From Nocardioides agariphilus (GTDB taxonomy: Bacteria; Actinomycetota; Actinomycetes; Propionibacteriales; Nocardioidaceae), in contig NZ_JADKPO010000040.1 of the NCBI RefSeq assembly GCF_015352445.1, positions 1 to 41,437 of the forward strand: a stretch of DNA of 41,437 bases. Direction: 5' to 3'. The first letter of the stretch is position 1, and every line of letters begins with the position of its first letter. The position numbers and the translations under genes are program-made. Under the pieces are notes generated by a model. That model saw only the letters and a list, made by a program, of their open reading frames with translations. It did no database searches and had not been told where the DNA came from. Of the stretch, positions 15,608 to 24,752 are shown piece by piece.

Positions 15608-16663
15608 TCACGCGTCTGACGCGTACTGCCTGAGAGTTCGCTGTGCCGTGTCCCGGAACTCCTGGTCCAGCTCGGGCGGCGAGACCACCTTGGCATGCGG
15701 GGCGAGCCTCATCAGCAGCCGCAGGAGCCATCTGTGGTCGGCCACCAGCATGTCGACCTGGACCGGCCCGGAGCCTCTGGCCCGGCTGCTGGCCCGGCCC
15801 CGTCCTCGGACTGGGCGTACGGCCTCGACCTGGTAGTACTCGATCACCCACCTGGCCGGCGGCTGCAGCTCCAGGGTCACCAAGGTGGTCTCCTGCGACC
15901 GCTGGAACAGCCCGTCGGACAGGTCTCTGGGGGGTTCTGGCGCGGTCTCGACAGCGGAGTCGAGCACAGCGGCCTCGTGGATCCGGTCGAGCCGGAACAG
16001 GCGCGGGGCCTCGGCGCTGTGGCACCAGGCGTCGAGGTAGGCGACCCCGTTGGCGGTGATCACCCCGCGCGGGTCCACCACCCGCTCCGACTCCTCGTCC
16101 CGCGCAGGCACGTAGTACGTCAGGCGGACCTGTCGCTGCCTGGCCACGGCGTCCTCGAGGGACGCGCGCAGGCGCACCGCCGCGCTGTCGTCGTCTGCTC
16201 CCGGCTCGACCAGGGCGGTTCCACCGGGGGTCGAGGCCGCGGCTGCTTCCAGCTTGGCCAGGGCGCGGTCGACGACCTCGCGCGTGTCGTCGGGCGCGGT
16301 GCCACGCATGGCGCGCAGCGCCACGATGATGGCGCTCGCCTCGGTAGGCGTCAGTCGCAACGGCCGGGCCAGGTAGTCGGCGTTGGAGACCCGGATGACG
16401 CCCTCGAGTCGCAGCCCACCCTCCTCGGGGTCCTCGAGGGCGTCGAGGTCCACGTCGATCAGGTCGTCGGGATAGCCGCCTGGAAGGCCGCACATGAACA
16501 GCACGCCCAGGTCCTTGACCACCTGCTCGGGAGTGCTGCCAACGGCTTCGGCGGTCTGGTCGAGACGGACCTCGGGGTGGGAGTGCAGGTAGGGCACCAA
16601 GGTGAGCAGTCTGGCCACCTGGTCCTTGGCACCCGACGGCGCGGGTCGCCCTGCCCGGGCCAT
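15608..16663 (-). CDS. pafC: WYL-domain DNA-damage regulator PafC
   Basis: A 351-aa WYL-family transcription factor that acts with PafB. In mycobacteria the PafBC heterodimer activates LexA-independent DNA-damage genes and responds to single-stranded DNA. The N-terminal winged helix covers about residues 12-60 (QVARLLTLVPYLHSH, TPEQVVKDLGVLF). The WYL-like domain contains VDPRGVITANGVAYLDAWC and RLFRLDRI, where AYL replaces the WYL triad. A C-terminal WCX region ends in REFRDTAQRTLRQYASDA-like sequence. Its ATG shares a base with the pafB stop (TGATG). The longer frame upstream is shadow sequence in pafB. Confidence 0.93.
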   Translation of the reverse strand: MARAGRPAPSGAKDQVARLLTLVPYLHSHPEVRLDQTAEAVGSTPEQVVKDLGVLFMCGLPGGYPDDLIDVDLDALEDPEEGGLRLEGVIRVSNADYLARPLRLTPTEASAIIVALRAMRGTAPDDTREVVDRALAKLEAAAASTPGGTALVEPGADDDSAAVRLRASLEDAVARQRQVRLTYYVPARDEESERVVDPRGVITANGVAYLDAWCHSAEAPRLFRLDRIHEAAVLDSAVETAPEPPRDLSDGLFQRSQETTLVTLELQPPARWVIEYYQVEAVRPVRGRGRASSRARGSGPVQVDMLVADHRWLLRLLMRLAPHAKVVSPPELDQEFRDTAQRTLRQYASDA

Positions 16664-17661
16664 CAGGCCGCTCCCACCGTGGCGCGGAGTCGAGCGAGGA
16701 GCTCCTCGCGCAGCCCCTCGGGAGCCTCCACGACGACGTCGGGTCCGAGGGCGAGGAGGTCGTCGGCCAGCCGGTCGGCCCGCACGACGACCCGATCCCA
16801 GGGGCTGTCGCTGTCGGGCCCCGGCACGTCGTTGGCCACGCTGGAGGCTGCGCGACGCAAGGTCGCGCCCGCACCCTTGCGCAGGAGCAGGGTCGCCTCG
16901 ACGACGACCTGTGTCGGCGCGAGTCTCCGGGTGGTCTCGCGCAGGTCGACACCGTCGGGGATCTCGTAGGCACCTGGCGCACCCACGCGCGTGGCCTCGC
17001 CGACGACGCGGGAGAGGCGGAAGACGCGCTCCTCGTTGCGGTCGGTGTCGAGGCCGAGGACGTACCAGCGGCCCGCATGCCGCACGACGCCCCACGGCTG
17101 CAGGTGGCGCCTCGAGGGCTTCTCGAAGCCAGGCCGCTGGTAGTCGAACTCGACCTCCTGCCGGGCCTGGGTGGCATCCCAGAAGACGTCGAAGGCCGGC
17201 TCGTCGGCTGAGAGCCGCGGCTCGACGAGGTCCAGGGCGGAGACGTCGACCTCCACGCCGGCCGCGGTCAGCTTGCGGACGGCGTCGGTGGTCGCGTCGG
17301 CCAGTCGCGCGTGCTCCCAGACCCGCGTGGCCAAGCCGACGACGGCGGCCTCGTCGGCGGTCAGCCGGACGTCGGGAAGCGCGAACTGGTCAGGCGAGAT
17401 GCGGTAGCCAGGCTCGTCGTCGAACAGCGGGTCGATGCTGCCGACCTCGATCGGCACGCCCAGCGAGCGCAGCTCCTCCTTGTCACGCTCGAACATCTTC
17501 TCGAAGGCATCGGGCCGCGAGTCGGGGTAGAGGATGGCGCGGATGCGCTCCTTGGAGACGTAGTGGCGCTGGACGAGCAGCATGATCAGCAGGTTGAGCA
17601 ACCTCTCGCTCTTCCTGCTGGCTCCCCCTGCCGGAGCCGGTGCGCCCGTGTCGTCGTCCAT
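16663..17661 (-). CDS. pafB: WYL-domain DNA-damage regulator PafB
   Basis: A 332-aa partner of PafC. The N-terminal helix-turn-helix is SERLLNLLIMLLVQRHYVSK and KMFERDKEELRSLGVPIE. The WYL-type core is QPWGVVRHAGRWYVLGLD followed by ERVFRLSRVVG, and a C-terminal WCX domain follows. I use ATG 17661 (MDDDTG); the TTG at 17670 is the alternative. It begins 24 bases after the FKBP gene stop and is coupled to pafC by a one-base overlap. Despite the name, known work links these proteins to DNA-damage transcription rather than directly to pupylation. Confidence 0.92.
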   Translation of the reverse strand: MDDDTGAPAPAGGASRKSERLLNLLIMLLVQRHYVSKERIRAILYPDSRPDAFEKMFERDKEELRSLGVPIEVGSIDPLFDDEPGYRISPDQFALPDVRLTADEAAVVGLATRVWEHARLADATTDAVRKLTAAGVEVDVSALDLVEPRLSADEPAFDVFWDATQARQEVEFDYQRPGFEKPSRRHLQPWGVVRHAGRWYVLGLDTDRNEERVFRLSRVVGEATRVGAPGAYEIPDGVDLRETTRRLAPTQVVVEATLLLRKGAGATLRRAASSVANDVPGPDSDSPWDRVVVRADRLADDLLALGPDVVVEAPEGLREELLARLRATVGAA

Positions 17662-17684
17662 CGCCCCCAAGCCTGCTGGAACGC

Positions 17685-18647
17685 TCAGCCCGCGGCCAGG
17701 ATGTCGACCACGAAGCAGAGCGTGTCGGTCCCCTTGATGCCGGCGTCCTTGTTGCCCTTCTTGCCGTAGCCGAGGTCGGGCGGGATCGAGAGCACCAGAC
17801 GACTCCCCACTGCCTTGCCCACCAGCGCCTGGTCCCAGCCCTTGATCACGTTGCCGGTGCCGATCTGGAAGGACGCGGGTTCGGTCGAGAAGCTGGCGTC
17901 GAAGGGGCCCTTGTCGTTGCCGTAGACCTGGCCCAGGTAGTCGACCACGATCGTCTGGCCCTTCTCGACCTTGGCGCCCTGCCCGGCGACCAGCGTGCCG
18001 ACGCGGAGGTAGGACGCGGGCTCGGGCGTGCCCGTGAAGTCGAGCTTCTCCGGCACGTCGTCCTTGTCGACGATCTTGGGAGCCCAGGCAGGTGAGTCCT
18101 TGGCCGTGCCCGCCGGGGCGTCGAGCACCCCGCTGGACAGGTCCACGACCATCACCACGGTGTCCTTGTTGGCGATGCCGAGCTGCGGGTTGCCACCCTC
18201 GCCGAACGCGTCGTCTGCTGGAGCGGCCACGAGCACCCGCGAGCCGATGGTGTGGCCGTCGATCGCTGCCAGGAACATCTTGCTCAGCTGGCTCTTGTCG
18301 TCGGTGAGCAGCTCGGGCTTCTTGTCCTTGTAGGTGTTGAACGCTTCCTTCTGCGTGAAGCCGTTGCCGATCCAGATGTGGGCCAGGACCTGGTCGCCGT
18401 CACCCAGCTCTGCGCCGTCGCCCTCGATCAGGGTGTCGCTCTCGATCTTCGACACCGAGACCTGCCCGTCCCACGTCACCTTGGGCTCGCTGCCCACGTC
18501 GCCCTCGACCTTGAGCGAGTCGATGCCGGCGCCGCTCTGGGCGTTGCCGCCGTCGTCGCCGCCGCAGGCGGCCAGGGCGGTCAGCAGGAGCGGGGTGACC
18601 AGGGCGAGCGCCAGACGGCGCCCGCTCGTCGATGAGCGTGCAAACAC
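17685..18647 (-). CDS. FKBP-type peptidyl-prolyl isomerase, lipoprotein
   Basis: A 320-aa exported lipoprotein. After a short basic start there is a hydrophobic signal ending in the lipobox LAAC at about residue 27, so Lnt in this window should act on it. Two FKBP-like regions follow; the second, C-terminal one is complete, with VDYLGQVYGNDKGPFDASF, FQIGTGNVIKGWDQALVGKAVGSR and IPPDLGYGKKG. The first is degenerate and could serve in substrate binding. It should help fold exported proteins at the membrane. GTG 18647 is chosen since GAGGAA precedes it; an earlier frame start lies before the promoter. pafB follows 24 bases later. Confidence 0.9.
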   Translation of the reverse strand: MFARSSTSGRRLALALVTPLLLTALAACGGDDGGNAQSGAGIDSLKVEGDVGSEPKVTWDGQVSVSKIESDTLIEGDGAELGDGDQVLAHIWIGNGFTQKEAFNTYKDKKPELLTDDKSQLSKMFLAAIDGHTIGSRVLVAAPADDAFGEGGNPQLGIANKDTVVMVVDLSSGVLDAPAGTAKDSPAWAPKIVDKDDVPEKLDFTGTPEPASYLRVGTLVAGQGAKVEKGQTIVVDYLGQVYGNDKGPFDASFSTEPASFQIGTGNVIKGWDQALVGKAVGSRLVLSIPPDLGYGKKGNKDAGIKGTDTLCFVVDILAAG

Positions 18648-18686
18648 AAGGAGTTCCTCGGCAGGTCGGGGCACAAGTGCCCGGTC

Positions 18687-18692
18687 ACCCTA
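18687..18692 (-). promoter_or_regulatory. Candidate -10 of the FKBP-pafBC operon
   Basis: TAGGGT on the minus strand, about 40 bases before the GTG start, giving a short leader with a small GGGCAC/GTGCCC hairpin and the ribosome-binding site GAGGAA. Confidence 0.45.
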
Positions 18693-18736
18693 TCCAGCAA
18701 CCCATGAGAATCGCTCAACCACGAGGTGTGCTGACC

Positions 18737-20098
18737 TCACATGCCGTCGATGAGGCGCTGCACTCGCTCGTCGTAGGCGCGGAACGGGTCCTTGCACAAC
18801 ACGGTGCGCTGAGCCTGGTCGTTGAGCTTGAGGTGCACCCAGTCCACGGTGAAGTCGCGCCGCCGCTCCTGGGCCTTGCGGATGAACTCACCACGCAGCC
18901 GTGCGCGGGTGGTCTGCGGCGGCACCGACTTGGCCTGGAAGATCCGCAGGTCGGAGGTGACCCGTGCGACGGCGCCCCGCTTCTCGAGCAGGTAGTAGAG
19001 GCCGCGGCCGCGATGGATGTCGTGGTAGGCCAAGTCGAGCTGGGCGATCCGCGGGTGGCCGAGCGGCAGACCGTGCTTGGCGCGGTAGCGCTCGATGAGC
19101 TTCCACTTGATCACCCAGTCGATCTCACGGTCCACCAGACCGAGGTCGTCTGACTCGACCGCCTTGAGACCGCGCTCCCACAGGTCGAGGGCCTGCTCGA
19201 TCAGCGGGGTCGAGATCTCGCGCCGGTCGACGAACTGGCGAGCCTTGCCGAGGTACTCGTGCTGGATGTCGAGTGCGCTGGCCTCACGGCCGTTGGCGAG
19301 CCGGACCGTGCGCCGACCGGTGGTGTCGTGGGAGATCTCGCGGATCGCTCGGATCGGGTTCTCGAGGGTCAGGTCGCGCATCACCACGCCCTCCTCGATC
19401 ATCCGCAGCACCAGGTCGCACGAGGCCACCTTGAGCATGGTGGTCGTCTCACTCATGTTGGAGTCGCCGACGATGACGTGCAGGCGGCGGTACTTCTCGG
19501 CGTCGGCGTGGGGCTCGTCGCGGGTGTTGATGATGGGTCGGCTGCGCGTGGTGGCGCTCGACACGCCCTCCCAGATGTGCTCGGCACGCTGCGAGACGGC
19601 GTACGACGCACCCCGCGGCGTCTGGGTGACCTTGCCCGCCCCGACGATGATCTGTCGCGTGACCAGGAACGGGATCAGCACGTCGGCGAGCCGGCTGAAC
19701 TCTCCGGAGCGACTCACCAGGTAGTTCTCGTGGCAGCCATAGGAGTTGCCCGCCGAGTCGGTGTTGTTCTTGAACAGGTAGATCTCGCCGGCGATGCCCT
19801 CGTCGTGGAGCCGCTGCTCGGCGTCGAGGAGCAGCCCCTCGAGGACCCGCTCCCCCGCCTTGTCGTGGGTGACCAGCTCGGCGATGTCGTCGCACTCGGG
19901 GGTGGCGTACTCGGGGTGGCTGCCGACGTCGAGATAGAGACGCGCGCCGTTGCGGAGGAACACGTTGCTGCTGCGACCCCAGCTGACGACCTTGCGGAAC
20001 AGGTAGCGGGCGACCTCGTCGGGGCTGAGTCGACGCTGGCCCTTGAACGTGCACGTGACGCCGTACTCGTTCTCGATGCCGAAGATCCGTCGGTCCAC
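18737..20098 (-). CDS. pafA: Pup-protein ligase PafA
   Basis: A 453-aa ligase that joins the C-terminal glutamate of Pup to lysines of target proteins using ATP. The glutamine-synthetase-like core starts at once: [13 protein letters not shown] with the metal-binding Glu9 and Glu11, then [22 protein letters not shown] with the catalytic Asp57. Further conserved stretches are [35 protein letters not shown] and [14 protein letters not shown]. It lacks the long loop found near residue 45-80 of Dop, which distinguishes ligase from depupylase. GTG 20098 is leaderless (TAGTCT plus six bases). The FKBP-pafBC operon follows after 89 bases with its own promoter. Confidence 0.96.
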   Translation of the reverse strand: MDRRIFGIENEYGVTCTFKGQRRLSPDEVARYLFRKVVSWGRSSNVFLRNGARLYLDVGSHPEYATPECDDIAELVTHDKAGERVLEGLLLDAEQRLHDEGIAGEIYLFKNNTDSAGNSYGCHENYLVSRSGEFSRLADVLIPFLVTRQIIVGAGKVTQTPRGASYAVSQRAEHIWEGVSSATTRSRPIINTRDEPHADAEKYRRLHVIVGDSNMSETTTMLKVASCDLVLRMIEEGVVMRDLTLENPIRAIREISHDTTGRRTVRLANGREASALDIQHEYLGKARQFVDRREISTPLIEQALDLWERGLKAVESDDLGLVDREIDWVIKWKLIERYRAKHGLPLGHPRIAQLDLAYHDIHRGRGLYYLLEKRGAVARVTSDLRIFQAKSVPPQTTRARLRGEFIRKAQERRRDFTVDWVHLKLNDQAQRTVLCKDPFRAYDERVQRLIDGM

Positions 20099-20110
20099 CC
20101 CACCAGACTA
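20096..20110 (-). promoter_or_regulatory. Leaderless promoter of pafA
   Basis: On the minus strand TAGTCT (20110-20105), six bases, then GTG 20098. It overlaps the palindrome at 20102-20120. Confidence 0.6.
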
Positions 20111-20120
20111 CGGGTCTGGT
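20102..20120. promoter_or_regulatory. Operator-like palindrome over the pafA -10
   Basis: ACCAGAC (20102-20108) and GTCTGGT (20114-20120) are perfect inverted repeats with a five-base centre. They overlap the pafA -10 hexamer, so a bound dimer would block transcription. No regulator can be named. Confidence 0.4.
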
Positions 20121-20189
20121 CCCCCATTACTGGTCCATGCCGGTCCGACGGTGTTGGGCGATCGAGGGGTGAGCGCCGGGATCGGCGCG

Positions 20190-20204
20190 CAAGATGCTGT
20201 GATG
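20190..20204 (+). promoter_or_regulatory. Possible leaderless promoter of the 329-aa unknown gene
   Basis: CAAGAT (20190-20195), six bases, then ATG 20202. The first hexamer base is not T, so support is modest. Confidence 0.3.
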
Positions 20205-21191
20205 AGCGTCGCCAGCCCGCTGAGCGTGGAGCCGCCGTGGGTGGTCCACGAGCTCTCCTCGCAATGGTTCCTGCCCGCGACGCAGGTGGCCGAGCGGCTC
20301 GGCGACCTGCACCGCGTCGTCGATGGCTGGGTGACGGCCGGGACCTTCGTGCTGGCACCGCCGCTGTACCTCGGTCCGCCCGACCATCCGGTCTTCCTCG
20401 CACTGGCCGAGCACGTGCGCGCCCGGCATCCCGACGACCGGCTGGTCCATGACGACTCGTTCGACTACTGGGACGACGTCGGCAACCCTGGCAAGGTCCA
20501 GGCCCTGGTCGGGCTGCCAGCCGACACACTGACGTCGTTCCCCGTTCGCGGCCGTGGTGACCTGCTGGTCGAGATGCAGCGTGCGTGGGGCTTCGGCTCG
20601 TCGGAGCGCGAGCACGAGCTGGCGCGCATCCAGCTGTGGCTGGGCACCTACGGGGCAGACGTGTCGGGCGTACGGCGGCCCTACGAGGTCGCTCCACTGG
20701 GCTCCGTGGGCGCGGTGGAGAAGTGGCTGCTGTCGGCTCCAGCCCGGCTGGAGCCGTTCGGCTACGCCGTGTCGTTCGACCCCGCGTCCGGCGGGCGCTG
20801 GGTGGGGCCCCACGTGCGGCTCGACGAGCGCGCGATCGTCGACCTGGTCGGGCGAGTCGTGCGACCGCTCGGGGGCACCGAGGCCGGCGACCTCGTCGTC
20901 ATCGACCTGGCGGCGACCGCCGTGGGCCAGCCCGCCCTGGACCGCCTGATGCGAGACGTCTATTCCTTGCGGCGACGTACGGCCAGCTACGTGCACGGCC
21001 TGCTCGTGGCCGACGGGGTGAGCGTCTCGGTGCGCCGCGCCCTGTGGGAGCAGGGCTTCGACTACGTCTCGCTGAGCGAGCTGGGCTTTCGCGACTACCT
21101 GGCCATGCACCCCGACCCGTCACGGTCCCTCGACGACGCCGACGGCGCTCTGCCCCACCCCACCTCGCTCGCCATCGACCTGCCGGCCTGA
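20202..21191 (+). CDS. Unrecognised protein within the proteasome locus
   Basis: A 329-aa soluble protein with no domain I recognise, no signal peptide and no membrane segment. It is tryptophan- and aromatic-rich near the start (PPWVVHELSSQWFLP; LVHDDSFDYWDDVGNPG), has VFLALAEHVRARHPDDRL, an alpha-helical middle (SSEREHELARIQLWLGTYGADV), and a C-terminal half reading DLVVIDLAATAVGQPALDRLMRDVYSLRR and ALWEQGFDYVSLSELGFRDYLAM in outline. It is the only plus-strand gene between recB-like and exonuclease genes in the proteasome block. It is divergent from pafA and convergent with prcA, so it breaks the usual operon run. ATG 20202 is preferred over longer frames that cross the pafA promoter. Confidence 0.75.
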   Translation: MSVASPLSVEPPWVVHELSSQWFLPATQVAERLGDLHRVVDGWVTAGTFVLAPPLYLGPPDHPVFLALAEHVRARHPDDRLVHDDSFDYWDDVGNPGKVQALVGLPADTLTSFPVRGRGDLLVEMQRAWGFGSSEREHELARIQLWLGTYGADVSGVRRPYEVAPLGSVGAVEKWLLSAPARLEPFGYAVSFDPASGGRWVGPHVRLDERAIVDLVGRVVRPLGGTEAGDLVVIDLAATAVGQPALDRLMRDVYSLRRRTASYVHGLLVADGVSVSVRRALWEQGFDYVSLSELGFRDYLAMHPDPSRSLDDADGALPHPTSLAIDLPA

Positions 21192-21200
21192 AGGGTGGAT

Positions 21201-21227
21201 GGAGTTACCCGGATGTCCGGGTACTCC
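21201..21227. terminator. Bidirectional hairpin between the unknown gene and prcA
   Basis: GGAGTTACCCGGA (21201-21213) pairs with TCCGGGTACTCC (21216-21227) with a single bulged T. It separates convergent genes and shares the core CCGGATGTCCGG with the hairpin after kamA. Confidence 0.7.
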
Positions 21228-21243
21228 TGCAGGGCCTGGCCGG

Positions 21244-22062
21244 TCAGCCAGGAGGCGCGACAGGCGGCTCGTCGCCGGCCATCGGCGGCTGCGACGGGGG
21301 ACTCTCGGGACCGGCCGGGGGCACGGACCGCTCCATGTCGCGCTCGGGGTTGGGTTCGGCCGGACCGCGCTCGCCGAGCAGCTGACGCAACCGGGCGGGC
21401 ACGATCCGCACGAACTTGCGGGGCTGGGTGCGGGTGCGGTCGAGGATGGCGACCTCGAGGTCGTCGTCGGGGATCACCCGGTCGCCGTCCTCGGTGTGGC
21501 CGAGCGCGCTCACCGCCAGCCGGACCGCGTCGGCGAGCTGGGCCCCGTCGGAGTAGCGCTCCTCGAGGTAGCCGGCCACCACATCGGCGGCACCGCCCAT
21601 CACGCCGTAGCGCTGGACGTCGGCGACCTGGCCGTCGTAGGTCAGCCGGTAGATCTGGTCGTCGGCTGCCGACTCGCCGATCTCGGCGACGAACAGCTCG
21701 ACCTCATAGGGCTTCTCGCCGCCGCTGGAGAAGATCGTGCCGAGTGTCTGGGCATAGGCGTTGGCCAGACCCCTGCCGGTGACGTCGCGGCGGTCGTAGG
21801 AGTAGCCACGCATGTCAGCGAGCCGGACCCCGGCGATCCGGAGGTTCTCGAACTCGTTGTAGCGACCGACCGCGGCAAAGGCGATCCGGTCGTAGATCTC
21901 CGAGACCTTGTGGAGGGCCTGCGACGGGTTCTCGGAGACGAACAGCACGCCATCGGCGTACTGGACCACCACCACCGACCGACCGCGGGCGATGCCCTTG
22001 CGGGCGTAGTCGGCCCGGTCCTTCATCAGCTGCTCGGGCGAGACGTAGAAGGGCATGCTCAT
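21244..22062 (-). CDS. prcA: 20S proteasome alpha subunit PrcA
   Basis: A 272-aa structural subunit of the outer rings of the 20S core. The N-terminal gating segment [27 protein letters not shown] (residues 1-27 in outline) matches actinobacterial PrcA, followed by the Ntn-hydrolase fold with [37 protein letters not shown] and [19 protein letters not shown]. There is no N-terminal catalytic Thr, as expected for alpha. The tail after about residue 235 is proline-rich and disordered. ATG 22062 overlaps the prcB stop by four bases. Last gene of pup-prcB-prcA; the hairpin at 21201-21227 follows. Confidence 0.96.
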   Translation of the reverse strand: MSMPFYVSPEQLMKDRADYARKGIARGRSVVVVQYADGVLFVSENPSQALHKVSEIYDRIAFAAVGRYNEFENLRIAGVRLADMRGYSYDRRDVTGRGLANAYAQTLGTIFSSGGEKPYEVELFVAEIGESAADDQIYRLTYDGQVADVQRYGVMGGAADVVAGYLEERYSDGAQLADAVRLAVSALGHTEDGDRVIPDDDLEVAILDRTRTQPRKFVRIVPARLRQLLGERGPAEPNPERDMERSVPPAGPESPPSQPPMAGDEPPVAPPG

Positions 22063-22904
22063 GAGAGACCTGCCTGGGGTCCGTCGGGACGCTGCATCCG
22101 GCCCGCGATCATCCGGTCGGCGACCTCGGCCACCTCGTCGTCGGACAGGCGGCGGCCTCCGTCGCCCGTGATCACGTGGACGACCGGGAAGATCCGACGC
22201 GTGAGGTCGGGCCCACCGGTGGCCGAGTCGTCGTCAGCGGCGTCGTACAGCGCTTGTACGACGGCCAGCACGGCCTCCCCGTCGGAGAGGTCGGGGCGGT
22301 AGAGCTTCTTCAGCGCACCGCGCGCGAAGAGGGATCCCGAGCCGACCGAGTGGAACGCCGTCTCTTCGTACCTTCCGCCCGTCACGTCGTAGGAGAAGAT
22401 CCGTCCGACGTGGGTCGCGTGGTCGAAGCCGGCGAACAGCGGGACGACGGCGAGGCCCTGCATCGCCATCGCGAGGTTGGAGCGGATCAGCGCGGCCAGG
22501 CGGTTGGCCTTGCCCGCCATCGACAAGGTGATGCCCTCGATCTTCTCGTAGTGCTCGAGCTCGGTCTGGAACAGCCGCACCATCTCCACGGCGATGCCGG
22601 CCGAGCCGGCGATCCCGACGGCCGAGAACTCGTCGGCCGGGAAGACCTTCTCGATGTCGCGCTGGGCGATCACGTTGCCCATGGTGGCCCGGCGGTCGCC
22701 GGCCATGACCACGCCGCCCGGGAAGGTCGCCGCCACGATGGTGGTGCCGTGGGGTGCGAGGTCGGCCGCCTGGCCCGGAGGCAGCGAACGTCGCGACGGC
22801 AGCAGCTCGGGGGCCTGTCCGGCCAGGAAGTCGGTGAAGGAGGACGTGCCGGGCACCATGAAGGAGGCCGGGATGCGCGCTCCCCCGAAGAGGTCGGAGG
22901 TCAC
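22059..22904 (-). CDS. prcB: 20S proteasome beta subunit PrcB
   Basis: A 281-aa catalytic subunit of the inner rings. A 53-residue propeptide ([14 protein letters not shown]) is removed at [10 protein letters not shown], exposing the nucleophile Thr54. The Asp of [12 protein letters not shown] (Thr1-17 equivalent) and Lys of [11 protein letters not shown] (33 equivalent) complete the active site, with the [12 protein letters not shown] region typical of beta subunits. GTG 22904 overlaps the pup stop by four bases. The PrcA and PrcB subunits form the degradation chamber for substrates delivered by Mpa. Confidence 0.96.
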   Translation of the reverse strand: MTSDLFGGARIPASFMVPGTSSFTDFLAGQAPELLPSRRSLPPGQAADLAPHGTTIVAATFPGGVVMAGDRRATMGNVIAQRDIEKVFPADEFSAVGIAGSAGIAVEMVRLFQTELEHYEKIEGITLSMAGKANRLAALIRSNLAMAMQGLAVVPLFAGFDHATHVGRIFSYDVTGGRYEETAFHSVGSGSLFARGALKKLYRPDLSDGEAVLAVVQALYDAADDDSATGGPDLTRRIFPVVHVITGDGGRRLSDDEVAEVADRMIAGRMQRPDGPQAGLS

Positions 22905-23098
22905 TGGCCGCCCTTCTGGATGAACGACTTCACGAAGTCCTCGGCGTTGGACTCCAGCACCTCGTCGATCTCGTCGAGGATGGCGTCGACGTCGTCGTCG
23001 AGCGCCTCCTTGCGTTCGGCGACGTCGGTCTCGGGGGCCACCTCGTCCTGGGTGACCTCCTCACTGCTCTTCTTTGGCTGCTTCTGCTCCTGGGCCAT
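22901..23098 (-). CDS. pup: Prokaryotic ubiquitin-like protein Pup
   Basis: A 65-aa disordered acidic modifier. The conserved C-terminal half reads [15 protein letters not shown] and [15 protein letters not shown]. It ends in Gly-Gly-Gln, so Dop must deamidate Gln65 to Glu before PafA can ligate it. The N-terminal third ([14 protein letters not shown]) is the flexible part threaded by Mpa, and the middle helix region binds the Mpa coiled coil. ATG 23098 sits six bases after TAGGGT, so the pup-prcB-prcA transcript is probably leaderless and separate from dop. Confidence 0.97.
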   Translation of the reverse strand: MAQEQKQPKKSSEEVTQDEVAPETDVAERKEALDDDVDAILDEIDEVLESNAEDFVKSFIQKGGQ

Positions 23099-23110
23099 GT
23101 GGCGACCCTA
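23096..23110 (-). promoter_or_regulatory. Leaderless promoter of pup-prcB-prcA
   Basis: On the minus strand TAGGGT (23110-23105), six bases CGCCAC, then ATG 23098. Confidence 0.6.
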
Positions 23111-23122
23111 TCCCCGCCCACA

Positions 23123-23205
23123 CGCCGAGTCGGCGCAGTTCGCCCTCCGTACTCGTCGAGTCGTCGCAGTTGGGCGCCTGCAGGGCGAACCGCGTCGACT
23201 CGGCG
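23123..23205. repeat. 24-bp inverted repeat between dop and pup
   Basis: The segments 23123-23146 and 23182-23205 are inverted copies with two mismatches in 24 bases (outer ends CGCCGAGTCG and CGACTCGGCG). The 35-base centre holds a further related half unit (GAGTCGTCGCAGTTGGGCG, compare GAGTCGGCGCAGTTCGCCC). It abuts the dop stop directly and ends 12 bases before the pup -10. It may end dop transcription and insulate pup, or be a genome-wide repeat. Confidence 0.7.
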
Positions 23206-24717
23206 TCAGGAGTGGGTGAGCTCGGCGAACAGCTCGGCGGCGGTCTCGCAGCGGTCGATGAGCTCGCCCACGTGCGCCTTCGAGCCGCGCAGCGGGTCGA
23301 TGGTCGGCACTCGCTGGAGGGACTCGCGGCCCGGAAGGTCGAAGATGACCGAGTCCCACGAGGCGGCCGCGACGGCGTCGGCGTACTTCTCCAGGCACCT
23401 GCCGCGGAAGTAGGCGCGGGTGTCGTGGGGAGGCTCGTGCATCGCCCGCTCGACCTCGGCATCGTCGAGCAACCGCTCGATGCGGCCCATGCCGACCAGG
23501 CGGTGGTAGAGGCCCTTCTCGGGGCGGATGTCGGAGTACTGGTAGTCGATGAGCTGCAGCTTGGCGTTGGTCCAGTCGAGCCCGTCACGTTGGCGGTACT
23601 GCTCCAGCAGCGACAGCTTGGCCACCCAGTCGAGCTCCCTGGCGCACAGCATCGGGTCGCGCTCGAGCCGGCCCAGCACCGACTCCCAGCGAGCCAGCAC
23701 GTCCTTGGTCTGGGGGTCTGCGTCGTCGCCGTAGCGGTCCTCGACGTACTTTCGGGCGAGGTCGAGGAACTCCAGCTGCAGCTGGACCGCGGTCAGACGA
23801 CGGCCGTCGTCCATCGTCACCTGGTGCCTGAGCGTCGGGTCGTGCGACACGGCGCGCAAGGAGGCCACGGGCGAGTCGACCCCGAGGTCGCGGGTGATGA
23901 ACCGATCCTCGATCATCGCCAGCACCAGCGCGGTCGTGCCGACCTTGAGGTAGGTGGAGACCTCGGCCAGGTTGGCATCGCCGATGATCACGTGGAGCCG
24001 GCGGTACTTCTCGGGGTCGGCGTGGGGCTCGTCTCGGGTGTTGATGATCGGCCGCTTCAACGTGGTCTCGAGACCCACCTCGACCTCGAAGAAGTCGGCG
24101 CGCTGGGTGATCTGGTAGCCCTGCTCGCGCCCGTCTTGGCCGATGCCGACCCGGCCGGCCCCGCACACCACCTGGCGGGAGACGAAGAACGGCGTCAGGT
24201 GGCGGACGATGTCGCCGAACGGGGTCGAGCGACGCATCAGGTAGTTCTCGTGGGCGCCGTAGCTCGCGCCCTTGTTGTCGGTGTTGTTCTTGTAGAGGTG
24301 GATGGGCTGGCTGCCGGGCACCAGGGCGGCCATCCGCGATGCGTCGAGCATCACCTGCTCCCCCGCCTTGTCCCACAGCACGATGTCGCGCGGACTGGTC
24401 ACCTCGGGCGTGGAGTACTCCGGGTGGGCGTGGTCGACGTAGAGGCGCGCGCCGTTGGTGAGGATGACATTGGCCAGACCCATGTCCTCGTCGGTGAGCT
24501 GGGTGGGGTCGGCGACCTGCCGGGACATGTCGAAGCCACGCGCATCACGCAGCGGCGACTCCTCCTCGAAGTCCCACCTGGCCCGACGGGCCCTGGCCGT
24601 TGCGCTGGCATAGGCGTTGACCACCTGGGAGGAGGCCACCATGTGGTTGGCCATGGGCTGGCCCTGGACGGTCACGCCGTATTCGACCTCGGTGCCCATC
24701 ACCCGCCGTACGCTCAC
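23206..24717 (-). CDS. dop: Pup deamidase/depupylase Dop
   Basis: A 503-aa paralogue of PafA. It deamidates the C-terminal Gln of Pup and cleaves Pup from conjugates, using ATP as a cofactor. The start [11 protein letters not shown] carries the metal-binding Glu10 and Glu12. The catalytic Asp is at position 95 ([19 protein letters not shown]), the same number I recall for the M. tuberculosis enzyme. The long Dop loop lies at about residues 41-85 ([20 protein letters not shown]). Later come [21 protein letters not shown] and [17 protein letters not shown] 24717 is leaderless (TAGGCT plus six bases). A 24-bp inverted repeat follows the stop, then pup with its own promoter. Confidence 0.96.
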   Translation of the reverse strand: MSVRRVMGTEVEYGVTVQGQPMANHMVASSQVVNAYASATARARRARWDFEEESPLRDARGFDMSRQVADPTQLTDEDMGLANVILTNGARLYVDHAHPEYSTPEVTSPRDIVLWDKAGEQVMLDASRMAALVPGSQPIHLYKNNTDNKGASYGAHENYLMRRSTPFGDIVRHLTPFFVSRQVVCGAGRVGIGQDGREQGYQITQRADFFEVEVGLETTLKRPIINTRDEPHADPEKYRRLHVIIGDANLAEVSTYLKVGTTALVLAMIEDRFITRDLGVDSPVASLRAVSHDPTLRHQVTMDDGRRLTAVQLQLEFLDLARKYVEDRYGDDADPQTKDVLARWESVLGRLERDPMLCARELDWVAKLSLLEQYRQRDGLDWTNAKLQLIDYQYSDIRPEKGLYHRLVGMGRIERLLDDAEVERAMHEPPHDTRAYFRGRCLEKYADAVAAASWDSVIFDLPGRESLQRVPTIDPLRGSKAHVGELIDRCETAAELFAELTHS

Positions 24718-24729
24718 CCGTAGAGCCTA
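24715..24729 (-). promoter_or_regulatory. Leaderless promoter of dop
   Basis: On the minus strand TAGGCT (24729-24724), six bases, then GTG 24717. Confidence 0.6.
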
Positions 24730-24752
24730 CGACGCCGCGCCCACCGCGCTGA

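Noticed and set aside
22176-24723. Long plus-strand frames opposite prcB, pup and dop (347 and 549 aa)
   Set aside because: They are antisense to well-identified proteasome genes and contain only shadow sequence rich in Val, Gly and Leu.
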